Shown: positions 20,048-33,467 of the stretch, one piece after another
Numbering within the stretch: the stretch's first letter is position 1
Layout of the letters: each line of letters begins with the position of its first letter
Origin: an uncultured Erwinia sp.
GTDB taxonomy: Bacteria; Pseudomonadota; Gammaproteobacteria; Enterobacterales; Enterobacteriaceae
Length of the DNA stretch: 64,000 nt
NCBI GenBank assembly: GCA_945290265.1
Contig: CALYQW010000006.1
Coordinates: forward strand, 62,001-126,000
Direction of reading: 5' to 3'
Notes under the pieces: generated by a model
What the model saw: the letters and a program-made list of their open reading frames with translations, nothing else
Database searches by the model: none
Told to the model about the DNA's origin: nothing
Made by a program: the position numbers and the translations under genes

Positions 20048-21433
20048 GTGTCACTAACGCTCTGGCAACAGTGTCTTGCCCGTCTGCAGGATGAGCTACC
20101 GGCCACAGAATTCAGCATGTGGATACGCCCCTTGCAGGCCGAATTAATTGACAACACGCTGGCCTTATATGCGCCAAATCGTTTTGTACTCGACTGGGTT
20201 CGTGACAAATATTTGAACAACATTAATGCGTTGCTGAATGAGTTCTGCGGTGCACAGGTGCCTTTGCTGCGTTTTGAAGTCGGCAGCAAACCGGTTGCGC
20301 CTGCAGCCAGCCAGCCGGTGCAGGCCAGCGCCAGCGTGGCTGGCGGCACCAGCCGTCCGGCTCCGGCGCGCCCCAGCTGGGATAGCGTTCCGGCACCGGC
20401 TGAGCTGTCATATCGCTCAAACGTCAATACCCGCCACAATTTCGATAACTTCGTAGAAGGTAAATCGAACCAGCTGGCGCGTGCGGCGGCGCGTCAGGTG
20501 GCGGACAACCCCGGTGGTGCCTATAACCCGTTATTCCTGTACGGCGGTACCGGGTTGGGTAAAACTCACCTGCTGCACGCGGTTGGCAATGGCATTATCG
20601 CCCGTAAACCCAATGCCAAGGTGGTTTACATGCATTCAGAGCGCTTTGTGCAGGATATGGTGAAAGCTTTGCAAAATAATGCCATCGAAGAGTTCAAGCG
20701 CTACTACCGCTCGGTGGATGCGCTGCTGATCGATGATATTCAGTTTTTTGCCAATAAAGAGCGTTCACAGGAAGAATTTTTCCACACCTTCAATGCGCTA
20801 CTGGAAGGTAATCAGCAGATCATCCTGACGTCGGACCGTTATCCGAAAGAGATTAACGGCGTGGAAGACCGATTAAAATCGCGCTTTGGCTGGGGGTTAA
20901 CCGTAGCCATCGAGCCGCCGGAGCTGGAAACCCGGGTGGCGATCCTGATGAAAAAAGCCGACGAGAATGATATTCGCCTGCCGGGCGAAGTGGCGTTCTT
21001 TATTGCCAAGCGCCTGCGCTCGAACGTGCGTGAGCTGGAAGGGGCACTGAACCGCGTGATTGCCAACGCCAACTTTACCGGGCGGGCGATCACCATTGAT
21101 TTTGTGCGCGAAGCGCTGCGCGATCTGCTGGCCCTGCAGGAAAAGCTGGTTACCATCGATAATATCCAGAAGACGGTGGCGGAATATTATAAAATTAAGG
21201 TTGCCGATTTGCTGTCCAAGCGGCGTTCGCGTTCGGTAGCCCGCCCGCGCCAGATGGCGATGGCGATGGCGAAAGAACTGACCAACCACAGTCTGCCGGA
21301 AATCGGGGATGCTTTCGGGGGTCGTGACCATACTACGGTGCTGCACGCCTGTCGTAAAATTGAGCAGCTGCGCGAAGAAAGTCACGACATTAAAGAAGAT
21401 TTCTCAAATCTAATCAGAACACTATCCTCCTGA
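20048..21433 (+). CDS. dnaA: Chromosomal replication initiator DnaA
   Basis: 461 residues from GTG 20048 ([20 protein letters not shown]); GTG is also the E. coli start and the preceding GTGGAGTCCGCC is the same. Four domains: N-terminal interaction domain; variable Pro/Ala-rich linker (about 85-125); AAA+ core with [10 protein letters not shown] and [10 protein letters not shown]; and C-terminal DNA-binding domain with [15 protein letters not shown]. It opens oriC, which is not in this window. It is followed 2 bp later by dnaN. Confidence 0.98.
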   Translation: MSLTLWQQCLARLQDELPATEFSMWIRPLQAELIDNTLALYAPNRFVLDWVRDKYLNNINALLNEFCGAQVPLLRFEVGSKPVAPAASQPVQASASVAGGTSRPAPARPSWDSVPAPAELSYRSNVNTRHNFDNFVEGKSNQLARAAARQVADNPGGAYNPLFLYGGTGLGKTHLLHAVGNGIIARKPNAKVVYMHSERFVQDMVKALQNNAIEEFKRYYRSVDALLIDDIQFFANKERSQEEFFHTFNALLEGNQQIILTSDRYPKEINGVEDRLKSRFGWGLTVAIEPPELETRVAILMKKADENDIRLPGEVAFFIAKRLRSNVRELEGALNRVIANANFTGRAITIDFVREALRDLLALQEKLVTIDNIQKTVAEYYKIKVADLLSKRRSRSVARPRQMAMAMAKELTNHSLPEIGDAFGGRDHTTVLHACRKIEQLREESHDIKEDFSNLIRTLSS

Positions 21434-21435
21434 CT

Positions 21436-22536
21436 ATGAAATTTATTGTAGAACGTGAGCATTTACTGAAACCGTTACAGCAGGTCAGCAGCCCGTTAGG
21501 CGGTCGTCCAACGCTGCCCATTCTGGGTAATCTGCTGTTACAGGTTAATGAAGGCAGCCTGCTGTTAACCGGCACCGACCTGGAAATGGAAATGGTGGCC
21601 AGGGTAGCGCTGACCCAGGAGCATGAGCCGGGGGCGACCACGGTGCCGGCGCGTAAGCTGTTTGATATCTGCCGCGGGCTGCCGGAAGGGGCGGAAATTA
21701 CCGTCATCCTCGACGGTGACCGTATGCTGGTCCGCTCCGGGCGCAGCCGCTTCTCGCTCTCCACGCTGCCGGCCAGCGACTTCCCGAACCTTGATGACTG
21801 GCAGAGTGAGGTTGAATTTACCCTGCCGCAGGCCACCTTAAAGCGACTGATTGAAGCAACGCAGTTTTCTATGGCTCATCAGGATGTGCGCTACTACCTG
21901 AACGGGATGCTGTTTGAAACCGAAGGGGATGAATTGCGCACCGTGGCTACCGACGGGCATCGCCTGGCGGTCTGCGCTATGCCAGTAGGACAGTCACTGC
22001 CAAATCACTCGGTGATTGTGCCGCGTAAAGGGGTGATTGAGCTGGTCAGGCTGCTGGATGGCGGTGATACCCCGCTGCAGGTGCAGATTGGCAGTAATAA
22101 TATCCGCGCGCACGTCGGCGATTTTATTTTCACCTCAAAACTGGTGGATGGTCGCTTCCCGGATTACCGCCGCGTGTTGCCGAAAAATCCCGATAAAACC
22201 CTCGATGCCAGCTGCGATCTGCTGAAACAGGCGTTTTCCCGCGCGGCTATCCTCTCCAATGAAAAATTCCGTGGCGTGCGGCTGTATATCAGTGAAAACC
22301 AGCTAAAAATTACTGCCAATAACCCGGAGCAGGAAGAGGCGGAAGAGATTCTGGATGTCACTTACGGTGGCACTGAGCTGGAAATCGGCTTTAACGTCAG
22401 CTACGTACTGGATGTGCTCAACGCGCTGAAGTGTGAAAATGTGCGGCTGCTGCTGACGGATTCGGTTTCCAGCGTGCAGATTGAAGATGCGGCCAGTCAG
22501 TCAGCGGCCTATGTCGTGATGCCAATGCGTTTATAA
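21436..22536 (+). CDS. dnaN: DNA polymerase III beta subunit (sliding clamp)
   Basis: 366 residues forming three clamp domains; begins MKFIVEREHLLKPLQQVSSPLGGRP and ends QSAAYVVMPMRL, the typical clamp C terminus. It dimerises around DNA and tethers the polymerase. It is coupled to dnaA (2-bp gap) and upstream of recF. Confidence 0.98.
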   Translation: MKFIVEREHLLKPLQQVSSPLGGRPTLPILGNLLLQVNEGSLLLTGTDLEMEMVARVALTQEHEPGATTVPARKLFDICRGLPEGAEITVILDGDRMLVRSGRSRFSLSTLPASDFPNLDDWQSEVEFTLPQATLKRLIEATQFSMAHQDVRYYLNGMLFETEGDELRTVATDGHRLAVCAMPVGQSLPNHSVIVPRKGVIELVRLLDGGDTPLQVQIGSNNIRAHVGDFIFTSKLVDGRFPDYRRVLPKNPDKTLDASCDLLKQAFSRAAILSNEKFRGVRLYISENQLKITANNPEQEEAEEILDVTYGGTELEIGFNVSYVLDVLNALKCENVRLLLTDSVSSVQIEDAASQSAAYVVMPMRL

Positions 22537-22672
22537 TGATGTCGGCGGGCCTGGCCTGCTAAGATCGGTGTGACCCCGACAGGCAGTAAAAAGTGGCAGC
22601 CTGGTAACAGGCTCTGAGGAAGGCTGTGGTGTTTATCTCTGTTTCAGCGCTTTTCGGGGAATTTTGACGGTT

Positions 22673-26184
<3,512 letters not shown>

Positions 26185-26208
26185 TCCTTATCGCGTGAGT
26201 TAATTAAG

Positions 26209-26234
26209 GGCAGGCCTGCGGGCCTGCCTTTTTT
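26209..26234 (+). terminator. gyrB terminator
   Basis: Stem GGCAGGCC (26209-26216) / GGCCTGCC (26221-26228), a four-base loop, then six T residues: a textbook intrinsic terminator 25 bp after the gyrB stop. Confidence 0.93.
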
Positions 26235-26398
26235 AATCGCTGCGGGTATTGTGCGCCAGCTAAGCTTTGCTACCGGCAGGCTGATGCGGTAACTGGCTGG
26301 TAAGTTCGGGAAGGTTATTTCACCCCCACACGAAACGCACTGGTTATTTCACGCTGAATCGCGCTAGCATGGGGAAAACTCTGGCTAACGAGGATGGT

Positions 26399-27208
26399 AT
26401 GGCGATAAAACTGATTGCAATTGATATGGACGGTACGCTGCTTAACCCACAGCATGATATTACGCCGGGCGTAAAGCAGGCGTTGCTGGCGGCAAAAGAC
26501 CTGGGCGTAAGGATTGTGCTGGCGACCGGGCGTCCGTTTGTTGGCGTTCAACGCTATCTGCGCGAACTGGGGCTGGATCAGCCGGGTCAGTTCTGTATCA
26601 CCAACAACGGGGCGCTGGTTCAGCAGGCTGACAGCGGCGAGTGCGTGGCAGAAGTGACGCTGAATATGGATGATTATCGCTATGTTGAGCAGCTGGCGCG
26701 TGAGCTTGGCGTGCATTTCCAGGCGCTGACCAAAACCGATCTCTATACCCCAAACAAAGATATCAGTCCTTATACTGTGCATGAATCCTCAACCACCGGT
26801 ATTCCGCTGCATTACCGCGCGGTAAATGAAATGGTGCCGGATGCGGTGTTTCCCAAACTGATGATGATTGATCCGCCAGAACGGCTCGACGTGGCTATCA
26901 CCCGCCTGCCGCCGGAAGCGCATCAGCGCTACACCATTGTAAAAAGCTCGCCTTACTACCTGGAAATTCTGGATAACCGGGTTAATAAAGGTGCCGGAGT
27001 CCGGGCGCTGGCGGAAAAACTGGGGCTGAGCAGGGAAGAAGTTATGGCGATTGGCGACCAGGAAAATGACCTGGCCATGCTGGAGTATGCTGGTACCGGC
27101 GTGGCTATGGGTAACGGTATTGATAAAGTGAAAGCCGCGGCGCAGTTTGTCACCAAACCGAACACCGAAGATGGCGTGGCCCATGCGGTAAACACCTTTG
27201 TTCTTTAG
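26399..27208 (+). CDS. yidA: Sugar-phosphatase YidA (HAD superfamily, Cof type)
   Basis: 269 residues. HAD motifs: I DMDGTLL near residue 9, II ATGRP, III K in NKGAGV, IV GDQENDLAM. A type IIB cap domain lies between. YidA dephosphorylates small sugar phosphates. I chose ATG 26399 (MAIKLIAIDMDGTLL), with AGGA 6 bp upstream, rather than an ATG 30 bp earlier. The yidA-yidR-yidQ order near gyrB is conserved. Confidence 0.95.
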   Translation: MAIKLIAIDMDGTLLNPQHDITPGVKQALLAAKDLGVRIVLATGRPFVGVQRYLRELGLDQPGQFCITNNGALVQQADSGECVAEVTLNMDDYRYVEQLARELGVHFQALTKTDLYTPNKDISPYTVHESSTTGIPLHYRAVNEMVPDAVFPKLMMIDPPERLDVAITRLPPEAHQRYTIVKSSPYYLEILDNRVNKGAGVRALAEKLGLSREEVMAIGDQENDLAMLEYAGTGVAMGNGIDKVKAAAQFVTKPNTEDGVAHAVNTFVL

Positions 27209-27225
27209 TGGGGCAGCGTTTATCT

Positions 27226-28491
27226 ATGGATGAAAAGCAGATCACCTTTGCCGCACGTCACCACCAGCTGACCAATATTAATGTCTGGAGCGCTGACAGC
27301 CAGTGGCTGGCGTATGACGTGCGTCCTTCCGGCGCATCTTTTACCGGTCAGACCATTGAACGGGTGAACGTTGCCAGCGGGGTGAGCGAGGTGCTGTATC
27401 AGGCGCATGACGGTGCTCATGTAGGGGTAGTCACCGTCAGCCCGCAGCTGCCGCCGCGCTATGTTTGTATTCATGGCCCGGAACATCCGGATGCGGAATG
27501 GCATTATGATTTTCACCACCGGCGCGGGGTGATTATTCAGGATGGTGAGGCGCGTACCCTCGATGCCTGTGATATCACCCCGCCGTATACGCCGGGAGCG
27601 CTGCGTGGGGGAAGCCATGTGCATGTCTTCAGCCCGGATGGCAGCCGTCTGAGTTTCACCTATAACGACCATGTGATGCATCAACGTGATGCGGCGCAGG
27701 ATCTGCGCAATGTTGGGGTTGCGGTGCCGCTGCATGAGGTAAAGCCGCCGAAAGCCCATCCACGGGAATATGATGGCAGCCATTTTTGCGTGCTGGTCAG
27801 CCGGACGCAGGTCAGCCCAAAGCCAGGCAGCGATGAAATTTGCCGGGCGTATGAAGAGGGCTGGATTGGTACTCAGGGATATCTGTGTGCGGATGGCAGC
27901 CGTCAGCGCTGGGCGCTGGCCTTTATCGGTGACACTATTGCCGCCAGTGGTGAAAAGGTGGCAGAGATTTTTGTGGTCGATCTGCCGGAAGATAACGCCG
28001 GTTTTGCCATTGCCGGCGCACAGCCGCTGCAGGGCACCGCCAGCCAGCTACCGGCCCCACCGGCTGGCGTGTGTCAGCGACGCATTACCTTTACCCATGA
28101 ACGGCGTTATCCCGGTCTGGCTGCCACGCCGCGCCACTGGCTGCGCAGTTCCCCTGACGGTGCGCATATTGCTTTTTTAATGAAAGATGAGCAGGGTATT
28201 GTGCAGTTGTGGACCGTTGCGCCTACGGGGGGAGAACCCCGTCAGGTTACGCACTGTCACAGCGATATTCAGTCGGCGTTCAGCTGGCACCCGAACGGGC
28301 AGCAACTGGCGTTTGTTTGTGATAACAGCGTAATGTTGTGTCAGCTGAAGACTGGCGAACTGCGTCGTCTGACGCCGCGCCGCAAACAGCCACCCTGTGG
28401 TGATGCGGTGGTAATTTCACCGGACGGGCGGCAGGTGGCGTATCTGGCCGGGGTTGCGGGTTACCAGCAGATATTCAGTGTGCTGCTGTAG
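27226..28491 (+). CDS. yidR: YidR-like protein, DUF3748 (TolB-type propeller)
   Basis: 421 residues from ATG 27226. WD/TolB-like repeats are visible (VWSADSQWLAYDV, FSPDGSRLSFTYNDHVMH, SFSWHPNGQQLAFV-type, ISPDGRQVAYLAG), consistent with a beta-propeller. The block HVHVFSPDG and YNDHVMH is diagnostic of the DUF3748/YidR family. No signal peptide is seen and its function is unknown. The start was chosen 18 bp after the yidA stop because MDEKQITFAARHHQLTN matches the family start. Its 3' end overlaps convergent yidQ by 17 bp. Confidence 0.92.
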   Translation: MDEKQITFAARHHQLTNINVWSADSQWLAYDVRPSGASFTGQTIERVNVASGVSEVLYQAHDGAHVGVVTVSPQLPPRYVCIHGPEHPDAEWHYDFHHRRGVIIQDGEARTLDACDITPPYTPGALRGGSHVHVFSPDGSRLSFTYNDHVMHQRDAAQDLRNVGVAVPLHEVKPPKAHPREYDGSHFCVLVSRTQVSPKPGSDEICRAYEEGWIGTQGYLCADGSRQRWALAFIGDTIAASGEKVAEIFVVDLPEDNAGFAIAGAQPLQGTASQLPAPPAGVCQRRITFTHERRYPGLAATPRHWLRSSPDGAHIAFLMKDEQGIVQLWTVAPTGGEPRQVTHCHSDIQSAFSWHPNGQQLAFVCDNSVMLCQLKTGELRRLTPRRKQPPCGDAVVISPDGRQVAYLAGVAGYQQIFSVLL

Positions 28492-28849
28492 CGGGCGCAA
28501 CTGGCGGCATGGGTGCAGCCTGCAGCTGGCTTTCATCGGTTTGATTTTTGATTTCGCTCTGACGAACCCGCTCGCGTGGCGAATCGGTATCATTGCGGCG
28601 CAGATAATCCCACGGCAGCAGCAGCGTATCCAGCACCGCAGAGAAAGGCAGATCGATAACCGCCAGTGGTTTCATGACCCAGTTACTGTCTTTATCGCTA
28701 ATGACACCGGCGCTGGCGCGGGTGCCGGGATAGTAACCGGCGCTGGGACCTGAATGTGTCATTACGCTGGCGCAGCCGCTGAGGCCGGTTAAAGACAGGC
28801 AGGCAGCCAATCCTGCGGCCTGGCATTTCTTGATTCTGGTTATCATCAT
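28475..28849 (-). CDS. yidQ: YidQ-like lipoprotein (DUF1375)
   Basis: 124 residues. The lipobox LSGC follows a hydrophobic stretch (CQAAGLAACLSLTGLSGC), so it should be lipidated on Cys26 and anchored in the envelope. The core GYYPGTRASAGV and KPLAVIDLPFSAVLDTLLLPWD is the DUF1375 signature. AAGGGA precedes tandem ATGs at 28849 and 28846, and either may be used. Its function is unknown. The tail is longer and Pro/Ala-rich compared with E. coli YidQ. Confidence 0.88.
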   Translation of the reverse strand: MMITRIKKCQAAGLAACLSLTGLSGCASVMTHSGPSAGYYPGTRASAGVISDKDSNWVMKPLAVIDLPFSAVLDTLLLPWDYLRRNDTDSPRERVRQSEIKNQTDESQLQAAPMPPVAPATAAH

Positions 28850-29037
28850 TATCCCTTCGTTAATGAATTCGCTGAGGCCGGAAATCCTGTGATTTACCGG
28901 CTGACAATCTGTTGCATCGTGCTGCAACCAGCTACGCCTGCCGGACCAGGCACTAACACTGACAATATTTCTTGATGATTTATCCCTGAGTGTAAGGCAT
29001 TCAGGGAGTTCTGCTGAAAAAAAAACACACTTTTGCG

Positions 29038-29065
29038 CTTGAAACCCGTATTCAAGTCTCCATTT
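29038..29065 (+). promoter_or_regulatory. sigma-32 promoter of ibpA
   Basis: A -35 CTTGAAA (29038-29044), 13-bp spacer, and -10 CTCCATTT (29058-29065) match the heat-shock consensus CTTGAAA-N13-15-CCCCATnT at nearly all positions. This implies RpoH-dependent transcription with a leader of about 100 nt. Confidence 0.85.
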
Positions 29066-29080
29066 TATAACAGTGAGTGA

Positions 29081-29178
29081 TAAAACCTGTGCCGACAGGG
29101 CAGCTTTTTCACTACGCCGATGTGTCCATTGTGGAGCTTCGGAACGCCATTCTTGCTGAATTCAGGAGTATAACTATG
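29081..29178 (+). ncRNA. ROSE-type RNA thermometer in ibpA leader
   Basis: The leader starts with a stable hairpin CCTGT (29086-29090) / ACAGG (29095-29099). It ends with TTGCT (29153-29157) facing the ribosome-binding site AGGAG (29164-29168), with one G bulged. U-U/C-G-C-U opposite the Shine-Dalgarno sequence is the defining feature of ROSE elements, which melt on heating and expose the ibpA start. Confidence 0.85.
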
Positions 29179-29595
29179 CGTAATTTTGATCTTGCACCGC
29201 TGTACCGTTCATCTATTGGTTTTGACCGTCTGATTAATCTGCTGGAGTCTAACCAGTCTCAGGGCAACAATGGAGGCTACCCTCCGTACAATGTGGAGCT
29301 GGTGGCGGAAAATCATTACCGTATTACTATTGCCGTGGCCGGTTTTGCGCAAAGCGAGCTGGATATTACCGCCCACGACAATCTGCTGACCGTGCGCGGC
29401 GCGCATCCGGAAGAGCAGCAGGAACGAAGCTACCTGTATCAGGGGATTGCTGAGCGCAATTTTGAGCGCAAATTCCAGCTGGCTGAACATGTTCAGGTTC
29501 GTGATGCGCGTCTGGAAAATGGTTTGCTGTATATCGATCTGGAACGCGTGGTGCCGGAAGCGAATAAACCGCGTCGGATTGAAATCCTTAAATAA
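29176..29595 (+). CDS. ibpA: Small heat-shock protein IbpA
   Basis: 139 residues with an alpha-crystallin domain ([23 protein letters not shown] to [14 protein letters not shown]), flanked by an N-terminal arm [17 protein letters not shown] and a C-terminal tail holding IEILK. It binds unfolding proteins for later DnaK/ClpB rescue. ATG 29176 follows AGGAG. Heat control is dual: sigma-32 promoter plus ROSE thermometer. There is no ibpB downstream, which fits Erwiniaceae, where a single IbpA is found. Confidence 0.95.
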   Translation: MRNFDLAPLYRSSIGFDRLINLLESNQSQGNNGGYPPYNVELVAENHYRITIAVAGFAQSELDITAHDNLLTVRGAHPEEQQERSYLYQGIAERNFERKFQLAEHVQVRDARLENGLLYIDLERVVPEANKPRRIEILK

Positions 29596-29606
29596 ATCCT
29601 GCTCTG

Positions 29607-29630
29607 AGAGCCGCCGCTGGCGGCTCTTTT
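29607..29630 (+). terminator. ibpA terminator
   Basis: Stem AGAGCCGCC (29607-29615) / GGCGGCTCT (29619-29627) followed by TTTT, directly after the ibpA stop. It confirms that ibpA is monocistronic. Confidence 0.9.
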
Positions 29631-29786
29631 GGTTTCTGATGTTCCCCTGCCGTGATCCATTCCACGTTTTAATCGAATAAATTCCATAAAAACGCCAGAA
29701 AAGACGCCAGTCACATTTTTATCTGTCTGCCATTTGTAGTCTGAGTCCGGCATAAGCTAAATCAATTCAGCAATTGAGGCGAAACG

Positions 29787-30995
29787 ATGAAAAAAAGCGT
29801 TGTGGCAGGGGTAATTATGGCAGTCATCAGCGGCCAGGCAGCGGCACAAAGCTGGCTGCTGACGGATGCGGCAACCAGTACCGAGAAGGGCAACTGGCAG
29901 ACTGACAGCAAACAGCTGAAGCTGCAGGGCTCTGACTTCAGCATTCAGCAGAAGGTGCTGCATGGGGGTAAGCAGGAAGGATCCAAAGTATTGCAAATTA
30001 CCAGTGCCAATGGGTTAACCATTGCGCTCAGCCCGACGCGCGGTATGGATCTGCTGCATGTTTACGGTCATGGGGTGCGCCTCGGCTGGGATTCTCCGGT
30101 AAAGGAAGTGGTTAACCCTGCTTTTATTAATCTGGAAAGCCGCAATGGGCTGGGCTGGCTGGAAGGCTTTAACGAAATGATGGTGCGCTGTGGTTACGAG
30201 TGGACCGGCCATCCGGTCAGCAAAGACAGCGTGATGTACACGCTACATGGTCGGGCGGGCAATACTCCGGCCTCAAAAGTTGAGGTCAGCGTTCAAGATA
30301 AAGCGCCGCATGAAATTCGCATTCGTGGTCTGCTGAAAGAAACCACCTTTAAAAAAGCCAAACTGGAAACCTGGACTGAGCTGCGTTACATCCCGGGTTC
30401 GGACTCCTTTAGCATTCATGATGTGCTGACCAACCGCAGCGACTATCCGCACGACTATCAGATTATCTATCACAGTAACTTCTCTGCACCGATTCTGGAA
30501 AAAGATGCGCGCTTTATTGCTCCGCTGAAAGCGGTTTCGCCATTTAACGATTACGCGAAAAAAGGGCTAAAAGACTGGAATGTCTACGGTGCGCCAACCA
30601 AGGACTTTGATGAAATGGTGTTTAACCTGACGCCGCTGGCGGATAAGAACGGTGAAACCCTGGCCGCGCTGATCAACAGCAAAGGGGATAAAGGTGTGTC
30701 GATTGCCTTTGATACGCATCAGTTACCGCTGCTGACCATGTGGAAAAATACCGATACCCTGAAACAGGGTTACGTGACCGGGATTGAACCGGGCACCAAC
30801 TATGCCTATCCGGTCACCATTGAAAAACAGCAGGGGCGGGTAAAACAGCTGGCCGCCGGGCAAAGCGCGACCTTCTCGCTGACTTATTCACTGCTGAAAG
30901 ATGCCCAGGCCGTGCAGAAGGTCGAGCAGCGGGTGAAACAGATTCAGGGCGATACCAAAGTCAGCGTGAACGATACGCCAATTGCGATCGAGTAA
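29787..30995 (+). CDS. Periplasmic DUF4432 (aldose epimerase-like) protein
   Basis: 402 residues. A signal peptide MKKSVVAGVIMAVISGQAAA is followed by the mature start QSWLL. The rest looks like the DUF4432 beta-supersandwich related to galactose mutarotases (ALSPTRGMDLLHVYGHGVRLGWDSP, LEGFNEMMVRCGYEWTGHP, YTLHGRAGNTPAS). It probably binds or modifies a sugar in the periplasm, but the substrate is unknown. GAGG precedes ATG 29787. It is convergent with the ghrB-like gene; a 9-bp hairpin (31016-31024 / 31039-31047) lies between. Confidence 0.8.
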   Translation: MKKSVVAGVIMAVISGQAAAQSWLLTDAATSTEKGNWQTDSKQLKLQGSDFSIQQKVLHGGKQEGSKVLQITSANGLTIALSPTRGMDLLHVYGHGVRLGWDSPVKEVVNPAFINLESRNGLGWLEGFNEMMVRCGYEWTGHPVSKDSVMYTLHGRAGNTPASKVEVSVQDKAPHEIRIRGLLKETTFKKAKLETWTELRYIPGSDSFSIHDVLTNRSDYPHDYQIIYHSNFSAPILEKDARFIAPLKAVSPFNDYAKKGLKDWNVYGAPTKDFDEMVFNLTPLADKNGETLAALINSKGDKGVSIAFDTHQLPLLTMWKNTDTLKQGYVTGIEPGTNYAYPVTIEKQQGRVKQLAAGQSATFSLTYSLLKDAQAVQKVEQRVKQIQGDTKVSVNDTPIAIE

Positions 30996-31015
30996 TCGCC
31001 GGATATCCCCTGCCA

Positions 31016-31047
31016 GGGCGGTACGGTCTTAGCAGATAGTACCGCCC
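31016..31047. terminator. Hairpin between convergent genes
   Basis: GGGCGGTAC (31016-31024) / GTACCGCCC (31039-31047), a perfect 9-bp stem between the DUF4432 gene and the 2-ketogluconate reductase gene. It lacks a clear T-run. Confidence 0.5.
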
Positions 31048-31073
31048 GAAAACGGTTTATAAGAACCTGGGAG

Positions 31074-32051
31074 TTAGTCCTGCAGCACCTGCGGATTCAC
31101 GCAGTTCTTTTCCGGTTTACCGCTTAGCGCGGCAATCAGATTTTCGACCGCATCTTTTGCCATCCCGTAGCGGGTTTCGTGGGTGGCGGAGCCGATATGC
31201 GGCAGTGCCACTACATTCGGCAGCTTCAGCAGTTCCGAGCTGAGTGGCAGGGGTTCCTGGTCAAACACATCCAGGCCGGCACTACGTAACTTGCCCACTT
31301 TCAGTGCTTCAATCAGCGCATGTTCATCCACCACCGGACCGCGCCCGGCGTTGATCAGGATCGCACCGGACTTCATTTTTGCCAGCTGCTCGCGACCAAT
31401 CAGATGGTGGGTCTGCTCAGTCAGCGGCAAGCTGATACAAAGAAAATCGGACTCCGCCAGCAGGGTATCCAGATCGCAGTAACGGGCATTAAAACGTTCT
31501 TCCGCCTGTGGATGGTGGTTACGCGCGTTATACAGCACTTCCATGCTGAAGCCAGCGTGGGCGCGCTGCGCCAGTGCCAGGCCGATACGCCCCATACCGA
31601 GGATCCCCAGCTTTTTATGATGCACATCAACGCCAAACCAGTCCGGGCCAATGCTTTTTTGCCACTCACCGGCTTTCACCCGTTCGGCCACCTCGACCAC
31701 CCGGCGCGCCGTGGTCAGCACCAGTGCCATCATAGTATCGGCGACGGTTTCTGTCAGCACCGTAGGGGTATGCATCAGCACCACGCCGCGCTGATTCAGC
31801 GCGTCGACATCAAAATTGTCATAGCCCACCGACACGGTGGAGGCCACGCGCAGCTTCGGGGCAAGCTGCAAAAATTCAGCATCCACTTTACCACCGGAAC
31901 CGATGATGCCTTCAGCCTGGCGCAGCGCGTCAGCATGCGCAGCGATGGTGTGTGGATTCAGTCCTTTGATTTCTGTCACGCTGGCAAAGTCATCCAGGCG
32001 GGCGCGCAGATCTTCAGGTAACGGTTTATACAGTACAACGGACGGTTTCAT
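31074..32051 (-). CDS. ghrB: 2-ketogluconate / glyoxylate-hydroxypyruvate reductase (GhrB/KguD type)
   Basis: 325-residue D-2-hydroxyacid dehydrogenase. NAD(P)-binding [11 protein letters not shown], substrate/catalytic Arg in [11 protein letters not shown], and catalytic Glu and His in DVFDQEPL and [12 protein letters not shown]. It is very close to E. coli GhrB (TkrA), which reduces 2-keto acids including 2-ketogluconate. As the last gene of the kguE-kguK-kguT cluster it probably acts as KguD, reducing 2-keto-6-phosphogluconate to 6-phosphogluconate. It lies 18 bp behind the transporter gene. Confidence 0.9.
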   Translation of the reverse strand: MKPSVVLYKPLPEDLRARLDDFASVTEIKGLNPHTIAAHADALRQAEGIIGSGGKVDAEFLQLAPKLRVASTVSVGYDNFDVDALNQRGVVLMHTPTVLTETVADTMMALVLTTARRVVEVAERVKAGEWQKSIGPDWFGVDVHHKKLGILGMGRIGLALAQRAHAGFSMEVLYNARNHHPQAEERFNARYCDLDTLLAESDFLCISLPLTEQTHHLIGREQLAKMKSGAILINAGRGPVVDEHALIEALKVGKLRSAGLDVFDQEPLPLSSELLKLPNVVALPHIGSATHETRYGMAKDAVENLIAALSGKPEKNCVNPQVLQD

Positions 32052-32069
32052 AGTTTTTTACCTGTTCGG

Positions 32070-33404
32070 TTAGCGGGAAACGGGCGGTTTTGCCGCGGTA
32101 TTAACGGATGCCGGTTGTCTGACGTTGACGCTGGCGCTGCTGCTGCTGCTGCCACAGGCCGGTTTGACCATCAGCATCAGCCAGACGGAGAGTAACAGCG
32201 CCCCCCCCATAAAGATATATGAAGCGGCCGGGCTGCCGGTAGAGCCATTAAGATACCCCACCACCCAGGAGCCGAGAAACGAGCCGAGCGCCCCCATCGC
32301 GTTAATCAGCGCCATGGCACCACCGGAAACATTACGTGGCAGCATCTCCGGGATAATGGCAAAAAACGGGCCGTAAGGTGCATACATCGCGGCACCGGCC
32401 ACCACCAGTAAGGCAAAAGAGAGCCAGAAGCTGTGACTGCCCACTAAATATGAACCTAAAAAAGCCAGCGCCCCCAGCAGCAGTAACGGCCAGACAAACA
32501 GCTTGCGCTCCTGTAACTTATCCGAGACCCGGGACACCAGCAGCATCGCCAGGGTGGCAGCCAGATAAGGAACTGATGACAGCCAGCCGGCTTCCACCAT
32601 GTCCATCTGTCCGCCGTGGCGCAGAATTGAGGGCAGCCACAGTACAAACCCGTAAACCCCAATACTCCAGCAGAAATATTGGGCGCAGAGAATAATAACA
32701 TTACGTGATTTGAAGGCTTCGGCGTAGTTACGCACCACCTTCAGGTTTTGCTGCTCTTTTTCCAGCTGCGTCTGCAGCTCGGCTTTTTCATCAGCGCTCA
32801 GCCAGCGGGCCTGCGCCGGTTTATCCTGCACCAGCAGCCACCAGGCAACCGCCCAGATCACCGCCGGAATGCCTTCAATTATAAACATCTCACGCCAGCC
32901 AAAGGAATTAATCAGGTAGCCCGATACCACCGACATCCACAGTACGGTGACCGGATTACCGAGCATCAAAAAGGTATTGGCAAGTGAGCGTTCATCACGG
33001 GTAAACCAGTTACTGATATAGATTAACATTGCCGGCATCACGGCAGCTTCAACCATCCCAAGGGTAAAACGGATCGCCGCCAGCATCGGGATATTACTTA
33101 CCATGCCAGTCAGCGAGGCACATATCCCCCACAGCAGCAGACACCAGAACACCAGTTTTTTAACGCTACGCCGTTCGGCATACACGGCACCGGGGATCTG
33201 AAAAAAGAAGTAACCGAGAAAAAACAGCGCCCCCAGTAATGAGGAAATCCCCTCGGTAATCCCCAGATCGCGATTGATTCCGGCGGCAGCGGCAAAGCTG
33301 AAATTGGCCCGATCAAGATAGGCCAGGCTGTAGGTGATAAACACGATGGGCATGATGTACCACCAGCGTTGCGGTGCAATAGTCTTCCGGTTTTGCCTGG
33401 TCAT
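32070..33404 (-). CDS. kguT: MFS transporter, probable 2-ketogluconate importer
   Basis: 444 residues, 12 membrane helices, of the anion:cation symporter (ACS) branch: YIMPIVFITYSLAYLDRANFSFA at TM1 and GYFFFQIPGAVYAERRS after TM2. The hydrophilic C-terminal tail is rich in Ser. AGAGGGA precedes ATG 33404. Substrate specificity is inferred from the operon: kinase, TIM-barrel isomerase and 2-ketoacid reductase around it match the kgu pathway for 2-ketogluconate uptake and conversion to 6-phosphogluconate. Confidence 0.85.
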   Translation of the reverse strand: MTRQNRKTIAPQRWWYIMPIVFITYSLAYLDRANFSFAAAAGINRDLGITEGISSLLGALFFLGYFFFQIPGAVYAERRSVKKLVFWCLLLWGICASLTGMVSNIPMLAAIRFTLGMVEAAVMPAMLIYISNWFTRDERSLANTFLMLGNPVTVLWMSVVSGYLINSFGWREMFIIEGIPAVIWAVAWWLLVQDKPAQARWLSADEKAELQTQLEKEQQNLKVVRNYAEAFKSRNVIILCAQYFCWSIGVYGFVLWLPSILRHGGQMDMVEAGWLSSVPYLAATLAMLLVSRVSDKLQERKLFVWPLLLLGALAFLGSYLVGSHSFWLSFALLVVAGAAMYAPYGPFFAIIPEMLPRNVSGGAMALINAMGALGSFLGSWVVGYLNGSTGSPAASYIFMGGALLLSVWLMLMVKPACGSSSSSASVNVRQPASVNTAAKPPVSR

Positions 33405-33467
33405 AGTGTTCCCTCTGTTGAACTGCCATATGCTGTCTGCAGTTGGGGTAGGATAGTTGAGCAGGGA

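Noticed and set aside
31320-32021. 233-codon plus-strand frame opposite the ghrB-like gene
   Set aside because: Shadow of a clear dehydrogenase; His/Gln-rich composition.
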